This document shows positions 37,300 to 45,663 of a DNA stretch of 64,000 nt, one piece after another; position 1 is the first letter of the stretch; the number at the start of each line of letters is the position of its first letter. A program made the translations under genes and the position numbers. This DNA is from Anaerolineales bacterium (GTDB lineage: Bacteria; Chloroflexota; Anaerolineae; Anaerolineales; E44-bin32): NCBI GenBank assembly GCA_037382465.1, contig JARRPX010000020.1, positions 1-64,000 of the forward strand, read 5' to 3'. The notes under the pieces were generated by a model. It was not told the DNA's origin. It saw only the letters and a program-made list of their open reading frames with translations, and made no database searches.

Positions 37300-39015
37300 G
37301 TGAGTCCGAAAGAACAGGGAAGGGTACAACTCAAGAATCCCACCTCCAATTCACCGTCCGAAGAAACGCGTATGCGTGCGCTTCATCGCGCGACGCTGAC
37401 TCTTTTTTCCGATCTCTCCTTGGACGGCGTCCTGCGCAGGATTATCCACGCCGCACGCGAACTGGTAAACGCGCGCTACGCAGCCTTAGGCATTCCGGAC
37501 GGAAAGGGCGGACTGGAGACCTTTATAACGTTGGGCCTCTCGGAAGGGCAAATCAAAGCCATCTCCCACGAACCGGAAGGGAAAGGTTTGCTCGGCGAGA
37601 TGCTTCGCCTCGGTCACAGTATCCGCATCCCCGATATTGAGGAACACCCCAAATCCGCCGGATTTCCCGAGGGTCACCCGCCGATGACTTCATTCTTGGG
37701 CGTGCCGATCTCGGCCTACGGGCGTCCGATCGGTCAGATCTATCTTACGGATAAACGCGATGCCGATGGTTTCAGCGCGGAAGACCAGCGCCTGATCGAA
37801 ATGCTGGCTTCCCACGCCGCGGCGGCGATCGAGAATGCCAGGCTTTACCGGCAGATTCTTGACAATGAAGCGGAACTCACCCAGCGTAATATGGAGCTCG
37901 AGCTGATCAACACCCTGACGACTTCCGTCAGTTCGGCGATGGAACTGGATAGAATGCTCGAAGTGATGCTCGCTCGAGTCATCCAGCTCATTGGTGCCAA
38001 AGCCGGCGAAGTCTTTCTCCTCGAGGAAGCTCAGGGAATATATCGCAAGTCGATCCATTCGGGGCCGTCACTGGATGCCTTGTGGGATCAGGAGCAATTC
38101 AGGGAAGGCGAGGGATTCATCGGCCGGGTCGTCCGTCTGGGGAAACCTGCCTGGACGACGAAATTGGAAGAGGAACCTCATCTGCACGAGGCCGCCGTAA
38201 AAACCGCAGGGATCGGCACGATAGTAGGGGTTCCCCTCACGGCGCCGAGTAAAATCGTTGGAATCTTTACTTTGGCCTTCGAAGGCGAACGAGTGATCGA
38301 GGAGCGTGAAATCGGCCTGCTCGAGGCTGTCGGCGCAGGCGCGGGGATTGCCGTGGAAAACGCGCGTTTGTATCGCCAGGCACGGCGATTGGCGGTCCTC
38401 GAAGAACGCGAACGCATCGCTATGGATCTCCATGACGGCATCATCCAATCCGTTTATGCGGTAGGTTTGATTCTCGAATATATCCGGCTTCAAATTCACG
38501 AAAACCCGGACCAGGCGGTGGAGCGTTTGGAGCAAGCGATAACCGGATTGAACGAAGTCATCGGCGATCTTCGCTCGTACATCCTCGATCTGCAGCCGAG
38601 TCGAATGTCTGTGGACAACCTGGGTGCGGCGCTGGAACAACTGCGTCGTGAATTTCGAGCCAATACTCTCGTCGACGTCGATCTGAAAACCGAAGCGAAA
38701 GTGCTCGAGTCCCTTCCAAACCCGAAGGCGCGCGAGTTATTCCACATCGCTCAGGAAGCCCTTGCGAACGTGGCGAAACACGCCCGGGCGACGCAAGTCA
38801 TGATGAGCGTGCGGTCGCTGGGGGATGACGTCACACTGCAGGTCATCGATAACGGTGTGGGTTTTGAGGTGGGGAAAGAACAAAACGTCCTGGGTCACGG
38901 CTTATCGAACATGGTGGAAAGAGCGCGCAACATCGGCGCCAAATTCGAAGTCGCCTCGCATCCAGGTGAGGGAACCACGATAACCGTTCGGCTTCCCAAA
39001 ACGGACGGACGCTGA
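37300..39015 (+). CDS. GAF-domain sensor histidine kinase, NarL type
   Basis: Soluble kinase of 571 residues: two GAF sensory domains (about 30-190 and 210-360), a HisKA_3 dimerisation helix with the phospho-accepting His378 in IAMDLHDGIIQSVYAVGL, and a HATPase_c domain (about 465-568) with LGHGLSNMVERARNIGAK. There is no membrane segment, so it senses a cytoplasmic signal, for example a small ligand or redox state. GTG 37300 is preferred because AGGGTGAG lies about seven bases upstream; an in-frame GTG at 37288 is possible. A receiver-like protein gene follows after 176 bases. Confidence 0.92.
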   Translation: MSPKEQGRVQLKNPTSNSPSEETRMRALHRATLTLFSDLSLDGVLRRIIHAARELVNARYAALGIPDGKGGLETFITLGLSEGQIKAISHEPEGKGLLGEMLRLGHSIRIPDIEEHPKSAGFPEGHPPMTSFLGVPISAYGRPIGQIYLTDKRDADGFSAEDQRLIEMLASHAAAAIENARLYRQILDNEAELTQRNMELELINTLTTSVSSAMELDRMLEVMLARVIQLIGAKAGEVFLLEEAQGIYRKSIHSGPSLDALWDQEQFREGEGFIGRVVRLGKPAWTTKLEEEPHLHEAAVKTAGIGTIVGVPLTAPSKIVGIFTLAFEGERVIEEREIGLLEAVGAGAGIAVENARLYRQARRLAVLEERERIAMDLHDGIIQSVYAVGLILEYIRLQIHENPDQAVERLEQAITGLNEVIGDLRSYILDLQPSRMSVDNLGAALEQLRREFRANTLVDVDLKTEAKVLESLPNPKARELFHIAQEALANVAKHARATQVMMSVRSLGDDVTLQVIDNGVGFEVGKEQNVLGHGLSNMVERARNIGAKFEVASHPGEGTTITVRLPKTDGR

Positions 39016-39191
39016 GCGCCTCCCGTTCGTATTCCGGCCATGCTTTTTATCCCCGAATCAACTTATGTAAAGATATTGACGCGTCATATCTCGCGTGACA
39101 GTTTGCCAGACACATTGGGATAGAGATCACTGGAAGCGGAATACCTGGCTTCTTATACTGGGAGTATCCCTGAAGGGGAGGGATACCGATC

Positions 39192-39563
39192 ATGGTCACC
39201 GCTCGATTGTATATTTCTGATGAACACACGACGGTTCGCTCCGCACTAGCGGAGCGTCTATCGCGGGATGCCAGCCTGGCTGTGATCGGTCAGTCAGGCG
39301 ACGCCGAGACGCTGCTTTCCGACATTCGCAAGGACAAACCCGATGTCGTGCTCGTGGAGGTCAAGCGCACGGACGGATTGGGGCTGGAAATCATCCGTCA
39401 AATCGCCAACTTGCCCGACCCGCCGCTTTTGATCGTGCTCACTTCATACGCTTCGAGCTGGGAAGAGGACGCTGCCAGTCGGGCAGGTGCAACCGCATAT
39501 CTTCTCAAAGATATCGATACGGGCGAATTGATTCGGCGCATTCATCGCCTGGTTGCGAGATAA
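39192..39563 (+). CDS. Single-domain receiver protein with Glu at the phosphorylation site
   Basis: Protein of 123 residues with a CheY-like receiver fold and no output domain. The position of the phospho-accepting Asp is Glu56 (VLVEVKRTDG instead of VLLDVRMP). Other features, LTSY (switch Thr) and LLKD (conserved Lys), remain. It lies downstream of the GAF kinase. Glu can mimic the phosphorylated state, so it may act as a constitutive partner. GGGGAGGGA lies before ATG 39192. The region from its stop to 39830 holds no gene. Confidence 0.85.
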   Translation: MVTARLYISDEHTTVRSALAERLSRDASLAVIGQSGDAETLLSDIRKDKPDVVLVEVKRTDGLGLEIIRQIANLPDPPLLIVLTSYASSWEEDAASRAGATAYLLKDIDTGELIRRIHRLVAR

Positions 39564-39830
39564 TCCTCAATCGAATCGTCCATCAAATCGACAGCGTTCT
39601 GCCCATCCACGCATCGAAGTAAACTCGGCTGGCTCGATCTCGTGCTTCCTCTCCCGTCGGACTTCGATCCGCGGTCGATCGCACATGTCGCGTTAATCCC
39701 TTTTCGTGAGCATTGAATCCCGTTTTCCTTCGCTTGCTTCACGAATTTGGAGTCGCTGTATCATCAATGACCTTGATCCGGGCTGCTTCTTCCGGTATAG
39801 TTGCAATTGTCCGAATATCGAGGTGTGTCT

Positions 39831-39995
39831 ATGCCAATGACGGCAAAACAAAGGAAGCTCCGCCGACGTCAACGACGCGTTCGAAAACTGCGCCGCTTGA
39901 AGAAGGACCTGGAGCTGGCCCAGGATCGAACCAGCCGGGAAAAAATCATCGAGAAAATCCGTAAGATATCCCCTTGGGAACCGCTGCCCGATTAA
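39831..39995 (+). CDS. Small highly basic protein
   Basis: Protein of 54 residues (MPMTAKQRKLRRRQRRVRKL at the start), rich in Arg and Lys, ending in RKISPWEPLPD. GAGGTG lies just before ATG 39831. The charge suggests binding to nucleic acid or the ribosome, but I recognise no named family. The in-frame ATG at 39801 is less likely because it lacks a ribosome-binding site. Confidence 0.6.
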   Translation: MPMTAKQRKLRRRQRRVRKLRRLKKDLELAQDRTSREKIIEKIRKISPWEPLPD

Positions 39996-40121
39996 CTTCT
40001 CTCGAGGATCGAGGGAATCCTCTCAAGACATTGATCATCACTCCGGGGTCCTTCGTTCCTGCACCTGAAACGGTTGAATCATATTTTAAAAGATAGGAGT
40101 TCCAGGGGCGCAGCGGGTGGT

Positions 40122-40541
40122 CTAGAATTTAAACGAGGGGAGCAGCGGGCGAATCACTTCTTTCAACTCGCGAGATGAAAATGGTTTGGCCAAGAAAGCG
40201 CTGGCGCCTGCGTTTATGGCTGCTTTGCGGTCCGATGTGGCTGCGATGGCGCTGAAAACGATAATGGGAACATTTGCGGATTTCGTCGCGCAGCGAATCT
40301 TGTAGATCAACGTCAGCCCATCGATGTCGGGCATCATGACGTCGGTCAAGATCAAATCGGGTGTATTTTTCTCCAGGAATGCGAGAGCATCCGCAGCACT
40401 GTAAGCTCGCTGGCATTTAAAGCCCAACGTCTCCAATATCTCACACACGACATTGCAGACGGTTTCCTCGTCATCAACCACGAGAACATAAAGTGGTTTC
40501 CGGGGTGTTTGCTTTTCGTCTTCGAATGGTTTCTCTGGCAT
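40122..40541 (-). CDS. Single-domain response regulator
   Basis: CheY-like receiver of 139 residues with an N-terminal extension (MPEKPFEDEKQTPRKP). The acidic pair is in VVDDEE, the phospho-acceptor is Asp67 in LILTDVMMPDIDG, the switch residue is in VFSA and the conserved Lys in AKPFSSRE. It has no DNA-binding or enzymatic output domain, so it probably acts by protein contact. No kinase gene is adjacent on the same strand; the nearest is at 37300-39015. Confidence 0.92.
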   Translation of the reverse strand: MPEKPFEDEKQTPRKPLYVLVVDDEETVCNVVCEILETLGFKCQRAYSAADALAFLEKNTPDLILTDVMMPDIDGLTLIYKIRCATKSANVPIIVFSAIAATSDRKAAINAGASAFLAKPFSSRELKEVIRPLLPSFKF

Positions 40542-40685
40542 CGAACGGACCGTAATTTACTCCATCTCATTATAACAAACTGTATATCAAAACCTGGAAT
40601 TCAAAGACTCGAATTAGATGGGCTGGCAGGTGGTACTCGCATTGTCGTCCGATATCGTGTACCATATCGCTCGGAGTGCGATCGA

Positions 40686-41300
40686 ATGAAACCGTTGAAC
40701 AAGCCTCGCGGGACCGTGCTCGGCCAAGGTTGTTTCCTCGGATTCGCCTTGTTTTGGACTGCTTTGTCCGTTTTCATGTTCGTCATGGCCTGGAATGATC
40801 ATGAAGTGCCTGCAATTTTGTTCATCTCTTTGTTCGTGCTCATCGGCCTGGCGATGCTCGTGGCTGCACTGTGGCGTTATTTCTCGAGACTCAGACTGAG
40901 CTCCCCCGTGATTACGATCTCCAATACCGAACTCCAGGTCGGGGAGCGTTTCAACGTAGATTATCAACAGGCTTACAAGGTCGCCAGCGAGGTCAGCAAA
41001 GCCAGCGTTTCCCTCGTTTTCCAGGAGGCGGCCACATACACCCAGGGAACCGATACGCGCACGGATCGCCATACGGACGTCGTGGAAACGCATGAAATAC
41101 CAGGCCGGCGGTTCGAAGCCGGGGAAGTCATGCGGCAAAGCCTTTCGATGGCGATTCCCAGCGAGGCGATGCACACTTTCATCGCCGATAACAACAAGCT
41201 TCAGTGGTTCGTTCGCGTGCACGTAGACATCGTCGACTGGCCGGACCTGGAAGAGAATTACGAGATTCGTGTGATGCCGCAAAAGGCATGGGGCATTTGA
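40686..41300 (+). CDS. Two-helix membrane protein with an arrestin-like domain
   Basis: Protein of 204 residues: two membrane helices (about 12-60) and a beta-rich soluble domain. The segments SPVITISNTELQVGERFNVDY and WFVRVHVDIVDWPDLEENYE, in which a binding-groove-like pattern recurs, resemble the arrestin or Spo0M fold; this is an inference from pattern only. ATG 40686 has GGAGTG just upstream. The next gene starts one base after its stop and encodes another protein of this type, so they are certainly co-translated. Confidence 0.65.
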   Translation: MKPLNKPRGTVLGQGCFLGFALFWTALSVFMFVMAWNDHEVPAILFISLFVLIGLAMLVAALWRYFSRLRLSSPVITISNTELQVGERFNVDYQQAYKVASEVSKASVSLVFQEAATYTQGTDTRTDRHTDVVETHEIPGRRFEAGEVMRQSLSMAIPSEAMHTFIADNNKLQWFVRVHVDIVDWPDLEENYEIRVMPQKAWGI

Positions 41301-41301
41301 G

Positions 41302-41691
41302 ATGAGTAAAGCAGACTTTGAGATCGCGCTTCAGGGTGGCGAGGCGGACGGCGTTTTCCTGCGTTTCAAACCCGGCGAAACGATGCAAGGTTCGGTTCAG
41401 GTTACGCCTCAGCGCGACATGAATTGCAGACATCTCTTGGTTCGCCTCATTTGGCAAACGGAAGGACGCGGGGATCGCGATCACGGCGTAGGCGGGGAAA
41501 TCGACCTTTTCCAGGGCAAACTGCAGGCGGGAACGCCGAGGTACCATTCCTTCCATTTCCGCCTTCCCGACGAGCCATGGAGTTATGCCGGCCACTACAT
41601 CAACATCGTCTGGCGGGTAGAGGTTTCGATCGATCTGGCCATGACGGTCGACCCCAGAGCCGCCAAGCCGTTCATCCTCGTTCCGGCGTAG
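41302..41691 (+). CDS. Arrestin-like soluble protein
   Basis: Protein of 129 residues without signal or membrane helix. KPGETMQGSVQVTPQRDMNCRH followed by VRLIWQTEGRGDRD and the final FHFRLPDEPWSYAGHYINIVWRV resemble an arrestin/Spo0M-type N-terminal lobe. I infer a scaffold function rather than an enzyme. It begins one base after the stop of the membrane partner. It converges with the AAA ATPase gene, with only four bases between the stops. Confidence 0.6.
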   Translation: MSKADFEIALQGGEADGVFLRFKPGETMQGSVQVTPQRDMNCRHLLVRLIWQTEGRGDRDHGVGGEIDLFQGKLQAGTPRYHSFHFRLPDEPWSYAGHYINIVWRVEVSIDLAMTVDPRAAKPFILVPA

Positions 41692-41695
41692 GCAG

Positions 41696-42379
41696 TCACT
41701 GCGCCATCGCGCGGCGCAGCACTTCGACCGAAATGACACTTTCGAATTGCCGCCGCTGGAAGACCTCGTAGAGAAAATCTTCGAGCGAACGAAGATCATC
41801 AGCGAAGGTTTCACCGAGCCAACCATAGGCTTCCTCGGTCAACGAAGCTCTGGCGCTTTCCCCCTCGGAGAAAAATCGTAATCGTCGTTCGATGACGCTG
41901 CGCACGAACTCGGCTTCGTGATGATGGAGCGGGATCGTCTGCAGCGGGCGGCGTAGCCGTGCGAACACGGGGCTGAGATCTTCGTGGCTGCCGAAAATGA
42001 GCCGTAAGCCAGCCTCGCGCATCGGGGCAACTTTCTTCACCACCCGCAGGCGTTGATTCTGGGTCAGGCGCTGCATTTCGTCGATCAACAGGATTTCGCC
42101 CACGGGCCACGTCCCTGGCAATTTCGTTTGCCCCGGCGGCAGGTAGCAGTACTGCACCTTGTGGCCCTGATCCTTGAAGCGTTTCTTCAAGGCCAACAGC
42201 GCCGATGTCTTTCCGGAACCTTGATTTCCGATGATCTGCAGGTGACTGAAATCCCCTTCGATCGCCTCTTCGATCGCCTGGGGCACGACCGCGATCTGAG
42301 ACCATTCCTCGCGCGTCAGGGCACGGAACGGGTTGCAGCGAAAGCCCAGGTCGTGAAAGGGAAAAAATCGGCTCGTCAT
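41696..42379 (-). CDS. AAA ATPase of unknown role (TniB/ExeA-like core)
   Basis: ATPase of 227 residues with Walker A GNQGSGKTS (51-59) and Walker B ILLIDEMQ (96-103). The N-terminal FPFHDLGFRCNPFRAL is similar to the start of ExeA/TniB-type ATPases. No transposase gene is nearby, so it is not obviously part of a transposon. The C-terminal half is helical. No good ribosome-binding site is visible before ATG 42379. A link to the convergent arrestin-like pair cannot be shown. Confidence 0.75.
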   Translation of the reverse strand: MTSRFFPFHDLGFRCNPFRALTREEWSQIAVVPQAIEEAIEGDFSHLQIIGNQGSGKTSALLALKKRFKDQGHKVQYCYLPPGQTKLPGTWPVGEILLIDEMQRLTQNQRLRVVKKVAPMREAGLRLIFGSHEDLSPVFARLRRPLQTIPLHHHEAEFVRSVIERRLRFFSEGESARASLTEEAYGWLGETFADDLRSLEDFLYEVFQRRQFESVISVEVLRRAMAQ

Positions 42380-42423
42380 TGAAAGTTACGTGTTTTGTTT
42401 GACGATGTGGGCGTTCACGACTC

Positions 42424-43248
42424 TCATGTCCGCCGCGTACGTACCCGCAGCGCAAACACGGCCAACAAATACATGGCGGAGGCGAGTATCAAACATGCCA
42501 GGATGCCTTTCCCGAGGAGGCTGCCATCCCAGCCGTTGTTGATCAGACTGCGCATTGCTTCCAACACGTAGGTTATGGGATTGATGCTTGCGGCTGTCTT
42601 TAACCAGCCGTCGAGCAGATCGAGCGGGACGAAGGTCGGTGCGAGGAAGGTTAGTGGGAAAAAGATGAAGCTGGCGCCCTGTGTCGCCGCGGCGCTCCCG
42701 CTTCCCAGGGCGGCCGAGACTGTGAAACCTGCGAATCCCGTTCCCAGAAGAACGGCCAAACCAACGATCGCGAGTGCGCCATTGATGCCGGTCACGATTT
42801 TCAAGCCCATGATCAGACCTACGCAGAGAACGAGAGACGCCTGCAAACCCAGAATAATGGCGCCGGCCAGAATCGGGGCGAGAAGAAGCGAGGCACGGCT
42901 GATCGGTGTTAGCAGGAGTTTATCGAAATAGCCGCTGTTGGAGTCGCGCACGAGATTCTGAGCGGCGATACCGGCGCCGGAAAGCGCTGCGCTGATAATC
43001 GACAGCGGCAAGATGAACCCCAGATAACTGTTGGAACCCAGGTTGGGGATGAAATTGGCTGCTTCGCCCAGGGTGGAATCGTATATGATCAGGAAGAACA
43101 GACTGATGGCCAATGGGGGAAGCAGCGCCTCCGGGGTTCTGAAAATCGTGACCAAACTGCGCCAGGTAAGGAGCAGAAGCTGGAGCGGTGACCATCTTCG
43201 CGACGGGTTGTCACAAGATGTATTTACTGAGTTAGTGTTTTGACTCAT
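42424..43248 (-). CDS. ABC-2-type transporter permease
   Basis: Membrane subunit of 274 residues with six helices. The ABC-2 pattern is visible in FIFFPLTFLAPTFVPLDLLDGWLKTAASINPITY. It is the partner of the ATPase encoded upstream and shares a four-base overlap with it (ATGA). It belongs to the DrrB/NodJ type of drug or polysaccharide exporters. Confidence 0.94.
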   Translation of the reverse strand: MSQNTNSVNTSCDNPSRRWSPLQLLLLTWRSLVTIFRTPEALLPPLAISLFFLIIYDSTLGEAANFIPNLGSNSYLGFILPLSIISAALSGAGIAAQNLVRDSNSGYFDKLLLTPISRASLLLAPILAGAIILGLQASLVLCVGLIMGLKIVTGINGALAIVGLAVLLGTGFAGFTVSAALGSGSAAATQGASFIFFPLTFLAPTFVPLDLLDGWLKTAASINPITYVLEAMRSLINNGWDGSLLGKGILACLILASAMYLLAVFALRVRTRRT

Positions 43249-44237
43249 GATCCTGTGTCCTTTTTACTTGTGGCGCCTTGTTCGGTTTTAGTTTCTTGGC
43301 TTTGAAGTCGTTGCCCGGTCACCTGTAGAAAGACGTCATCCAGCGTCGGTTGGGTGAGCGTTAACGAGATCGGATTCAGGTTCGCCTGCTGCAACCGACT
43401 GACGACCTGAGGAATGGTTTCGGCCGCCTGGTTCAGATACAACCTTACGGTATTGCGATCGATTTGCGTGCGATCGGTGATGTCGCTCAGCAGCTGGCAG
43501 GCGCGATCTGCCGTGGAGCGATCGTCGAAAATAACGTTGATCGCTTCCAGCCCCAGCCCGGCTTTGAGTTGAGCCGGAACACCTTGAGCCTGAAGTTTAC
43601 CCTGATCGATGATCGCGATTCGATCGGAAAGTACATCGGCCTCCTCCAAATACTGCGTGGTGAGAAAGATGGTCATGCCGATTTCCCCGTTGAGCCTGCG
43701 GACTTCCTGCCAGACATCGCGCCTGCTCGTAGGGTCAAGACCAGTCGTCGGTTCATCGAGGAAGAGGATTTCAGGTTCGTGAACGAGCGCCAGGGCGAGA
43801 TCCAACCGCCGACGCATCCCACCACTGTATGTACCCACGCGACGGTCGACGGCGTCCGTGAGGCCGACCAATTGCAGCAGCTCGTCCGCTCGTTCGCGGG
43901 CTTGCTGGCGGCTCTTGCCGAACAATTGACCTTGAAGAATCAATAACTCGAGCGGCTTCATTATGGGGTCGAGACCGATTTCTTGAAGCGCGACGCCCGC
44001 AATTCGACGTACTTCGTCCGCTTCACATTTGATGTCATATCCGCCGACACGGGCGTTACCGTAAGTGGGCAGGCCCAAGGTAGTGAGTATTTTTATCGTG
44101 GTGCTTTTACCCGCTCCGTTGGGTCCCAAGAAGCCGAATATTTCGCCGGCATTCACTGTAAAGGAAATATCATCGACAGCCTGCACGCCGGGGTAGTGTT
44201 TCGCGAGGTTTTCCACGATTATTTCTCGGTTTGACAT
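43245..44237 (-). CDS. ABC-2-type exporter ATP-binding protein, DrrA-like
   Basis: ATPase of 330 residues with Walker A GPNGAGKST, signature YSGGMRRRLDLALAL and Walker B ILFLDEPTTGLD. The C-terminal domain (about 230-320) is the regulatory extension of DrrA-type daunorubicin/drug exporters. The start at ATG 44237 (MSNREIIVEN) is set by AAAGGAG six bases upstream; the in-frame TTG two codons upstream would overlap that spacing. Expressed with its permease through overlapping stop and start codons. Confidence 0.95.
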   Translation of the reverse strand: MSNREIIVENLAKHYPGVQAVDDISFTVNAGEIFGFLGPNGAGKSTTIKILTTLGLPTYGNARVGGYDIKCEADEVRRIAGVALQEIGLDPIMKPLELLILQGQLFGKSRQQARERADELLQLVGLTDAVDRRVGTYSGGMRRRLDLALALVHEPEILFLDEPTTGLDPTSRRDVWQEVRRLNGEIGMTIFLTTQYLEEADVLSDRIAIIDQGKLQAQGVPAQLKAGLGLEAINVIFDDRSTADRACQLLSDITDRTQIDRNTVRLYLNQAAETIPQVVSRLQQANLNPISLTLTQPTLDDVFLQVTGQRLQSQETKTEQGATSKKDTGS

Positions 44238-44371
44238 AGGCAACTCCTTTCATCCAATAGATGCGCGATGTGAATGCGGTGTTACATACTTTTACTATTC
44301 AACGGAACGGATCCCCTCAAAGATGACGGCGGTGTCAGAGTCTAGTCTACTTGTATGATCCCCCAATCTTC

Positions 44372-45310
44372 CTATCCGTCGCCATTCTTGCCCATCAAAT
44401 TCCTCAGAGCCGCTTCGGCTTTCGGGAACCGGAAATGATATCCTTCGGCGAGCAGCCTTTCGGGGAGGACTCGCGAGCCTTTCAGCAAGGTGCTGGACAT
44501 TTCTCCAAACAAGAGTTTCAGCGCGATGCCCGGGATGCGCAGGAAGCTGGGCCGTTTCATCACCCGCGCCAGTGTTTTCATGAACTCGGCATTGGTGAGC
44601 GGATTCGGGGCGGTCAGATTATACGCACCCGCGGCCTGTGTTCGGCCGGCGAGGAATCGCAGCACGCCTATAACGTCGTCAATGTGCACCCATGAAAAAT
44701 ACTGCTGGCCCGAACCCAGCGGGCCGCCGAGGAACAGCCTGGTCTGCCAGATCATTGGCGGTAGGGCGCCGTCCTCGGAGTGCAGCACGGGCCCCAGGCG
44801 CACGATCACGCGGCGCACGCCCATGTCCTCCACACTGCGCGTGGAAGGCTCCCAGCATTCAGTACATATTCGTGCCAGGAAGCTGTCTCCCGGAGGTGTT
44901 GCTTCGGTTACGTGTTCGGAAGCAACGGGGTAATAATCGACGCCGGAAAATTGGATCAGCACAGCGGGTTTGTTGGAAGCATTCTCGATTGCCTGAACGA
45001 GCGCTTTGCCCGCTTGCGCCCGGCTGTCGCAGATGCGTTCTTTGCGGGCGGAGGTCCAGCGCAGCCTGAATGGATTGGGCCCGGCGATGCGCTCGCCGGC
45101 CATGTTGACCACCACATCCACGCCCTCGATTGAGTGCCCCCATCCTTTGGCCGTGGCACCGTCCCATGCAACCAACCGTCGTCCCTCGACTTCGCCTTCG
45201 TGGGCTTTTGGATTTCGACTGAGGACAACGACTTCGTCGCCGTTTGCGATCAGATTCGCGCTCAGCGCTTGGCCGATCATGCCAGTGCCGCCGGTAAGAA
45301 GCCATCTCAT
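44372..45310 (-). CDS. TIGR01777-family NAD-dependent epimerase
   Basis: Protein of 312 residues of the extended short-chain dehydrogenase family (SDR39U1, YfcH-like). The N-terminal Rossmann motif is LLTGGTGMIGQAL, then VVVNMAGERIAG, SGVDYY and a DUF1731-type C-terminus (about 255-308, RVLPERLLAEGYHFRFP). Note SGVDYYP where active SDRs usually have a YxxxK motif. Function is unknown for the family; a role near heme or cell division has been suggested for relatives. It stands alone on this strand. Confidence 0.92.
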   Translation of the reverse strand: MRWLLTGGTGMIGQALSANLIANGDEVVVLSRNPKAHEGEVEGRRLVAWDGATAKGWGHSIEGVDVVVNMAGERIAGPNPFRLRWTSARKERICDSRAQAGKALVQAIENASNKPAVLIQFSGVDYYPVASEHVTEATPPGDSFLARICTECWEPSTRSVEDMGVRRVIVRLGPVLHSEDGALPPMIWQTRLFLGGPLGSGQQYFSWVHIDDVIGVLRFLAGRTQAAGAYNLTAPNPLTNAEFMKTLARVMKRPSFLRIPGIALKLLFGEMSSTLLKGSRVLPERLLAEGYHFRFPKAEAALRNLMGKNGDG

Positions 45311-45492
45311 TTTCGTTCTCCCGTATTTGAGTGGACGTGCGGTCAGTTCGTGCGTCGAAATGTATGCCGAGCTTGCTTAACATTTATTATAACTTCTCCA
45401 TTTTCCATTTTTACATCTGCCGAGCGAGCTTGCATTGCCGTCGAGTTTTCGGAGAATCCTTGACGCCGCGTCCGGGATTGTTCAAAATAGGT

Positions 45493-45551
45493 GCGCTCCC
45501 TTCCAAGAAGATCGGGAGCGTATAATTTGCCGTTAACTGAGAGCGCTCCCA
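45493..45551 (+). promoter_or_regulatory. Promoter region with LacI/CebR-type operator sequences
   Basis: TGAGAGCGCTCCCA at 45538-45551 differs in one position from the CebR operator TGGGAGCGCTCCCA of cellulose/cellobiose control in actinobacteria. Two half-sites lie upstream: GCGCTCCC (45493-45500) and GGGAGCG (45514-45520). A TATAAT (45521-45526) abuts the second half-site; no -35 is visible. This would place a LacI-family repressor over the start of transcription of the GH94 gene. The surrounding 350-base gap holds no other feature. Confidence 0.6.
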
Positions 45552-45663
45552 AATTTCGTGCATGGAATCGATAACGTCGAAGAGCTGACGCATCTGGGTG
45601 GTGCTCTCCATTCGATGGTATCCTGAGTGGTTTCACATCGATGCCGAGGTGCAAGGAGCTGAC

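Noticed and set aside
41696-42379. AAA ATPase as part of a Tn7-like element
   Set aside because: The ATPase core resembles TniB/ExeA, but no transposase, target-site protein or terminal repeats are nearby.
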